Origin: Savagea sp.
GTDB taxonomy: Bacteria > Bacillota > Bacilli > Bacillales_A > Planococcaceae
Reading direction: 5' to 3'
Length of the DNA: 13,638 bases
Assembly: GCA_030152265.1 (NCBI GenBank)
Contig: JASLHQ010000111.1
Coordinates: forward strand, 1 to 13,638
Every line of letters starts with the position of its first letter. The stretch's first letter is position 1. The notes below the pieces were generated by a model. It saw only the letters and a list, made by a program, of their open reading frames with translations. It searched no databases and was not told the DNA's origin. Shown one piece after another: positions 13,379 through 13,638 of the stretch. The position numbers and the translations under genes were made by a program.

Positions 13379-13638
13379 ATGATTGTGAATGTAATGGAAG
13401 AGATGTTGAAATGTTACTAGAAATAGTTAAAACTTTGTTGTGAATGTTCGCATTGTACAACAGATGTGAAAGCTTTTGCACTGAATAATTTAAAACCGAA
13501 ATATGTGACGAATCCAGACCATTCTGTATACGTGTGTGCAGTGCTTGAAAGAGACTGACAAGAAGTGACAAAATTGTTATCAATCGTCATACGAGCGACT
13601 TCAAAAGTATCGGAAAACCCACGTTACGATTTCACACA
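13379..13638 (+). pseudogene. Decayed comFB-like gene with three in-frame stops (runs off window)
   Basis: Reading one frame from the ATG at 13379 gives MIVNVMEEMLKCY, stop, K, stop, LKLCCECSHCTTDVKAFALNN, then LKPKYVTNPDHSVYVCAVLERD, stop, QEVTKLLSIVIRATSKVSEN and PRYDFT at the window edge. The stops are TAG 13418-13420, TAG 13424-13426 and TGA 13556-13558. The CxCxxC cluster, DVKAFALNNLKPKYV and VSENPRY match the ComFB family, small (about 98 residues) cysteine-containing proteins. In Bacillus subtilis comFB sits in the late-competence comF operon; its function is poorly known. The start keeps a good AAAAAGGG at eight bases. The cysteine cluster lies about four codons closer to the start than in Bacillus subtilis, so a small in-frame deletion is possible. 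No comFA or comFC is visible nearby, so this is probably an orphan copy. Family assignment is from motif memory; a diverged relative is possible. Confidence 0.65.

Noticed and set aside
13418..13558. Stop-codon recoding (for example selenocysteine or pyrrolysine) in the comFB-like gene
   Set aside because: Both TAG and TGA occur, at positions without a known recoded residue, and all other genes here use stops normally.
13347..13583. Minus-strand ORF of 78 codons at the right edge
   Set aside because: It is antisense to the comFB-like remnant, whose plus-strand frame carries the recognisable motifs.
1..13638. Mobile elements, prophage, CRISPR arrays, tRNA or rRNA
   Set aside because: No transposase or integrase motifs, regularly spaced repeats or structural RNA sequences were seen on either strand.

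Overview
The window looks like chromosome from a low-to-moderate GC Firmicute of the order Bacillales, most likely Bacillaceae. Shine-Dalgarno sequences are strong (AAGGAGG/AAGGGGG), sigma-A-type promoters are near consensus, and intrinsic terminators are abundant. Several proteins resemble Bacillus subtilis HemE, HmoB (YhgC), LcfB (YhfL), Psd/Yxd-type two-component systems and ComFB, as I remember those sequences. The divergent hemE/hmoB pair matches the B. subtilis arrangement. Species cannot be fixed from sequence reading alone.

Layout, left to right. (1) The 5' part of hemE lies on the minus strand and runs off the window. It is divergent from hmoB, a heme-binding monooxygenase, and the gap holds a good hemE promoter and a PerR/Fur-like dyad. 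(2) A short-chain fatty-acid/acetoacetate uptake cluster follows: atoE (minus strand, broken by one in-frame TAA), a divergent LysR-type regulator, and scoA-scoB, the two subunits of a 3-oxoacid CoA-transferase. A cre-like sequence overlaps the scoA promoter. (3) A four-gene antimicrobial-peptide sensing/detoxification operon comes next: OmpR-type response regulator, intramembrane-sensing histidine kinase, ABC ATPase and a large BceB-type permease. All four genes overlap, and a terminator begins inside the last permease codons. (4) lcfB, a long-chain acyl-CoA ligase, has a near-perfect promoter and a strong FadR-type operator just after the predicted transcription start. (5) aspA, aspartate ammonia-lyase, stands alone between two terminators. 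(6) The right edge holds a decayed comFB-like gene with three in-frame stops but an intact reading frame.

How the genes work together: much of the window concerns carbon scavenging. AtoE would import short-chain acids, ScoAB would activate acetoacetate to acetoacetyl-CoA, LcfB activates long-chain fatty acids for beta-oxidation, and AspA releases fumarate and ammonium from aspartate. The predicted regulators (LysR, CcpA-like site, FadR site) fit catabolic control. The peptide-resistance operon is a self-contained envelope-defence module. I see no transposase, prophage, CRISPR array, tRNA or rRNA. No wholly new system is evident; the most notable points are the two genes interrupted only by nonsense codons, the regulatory sites, and the fused architecture of the peptide-resistance operon.
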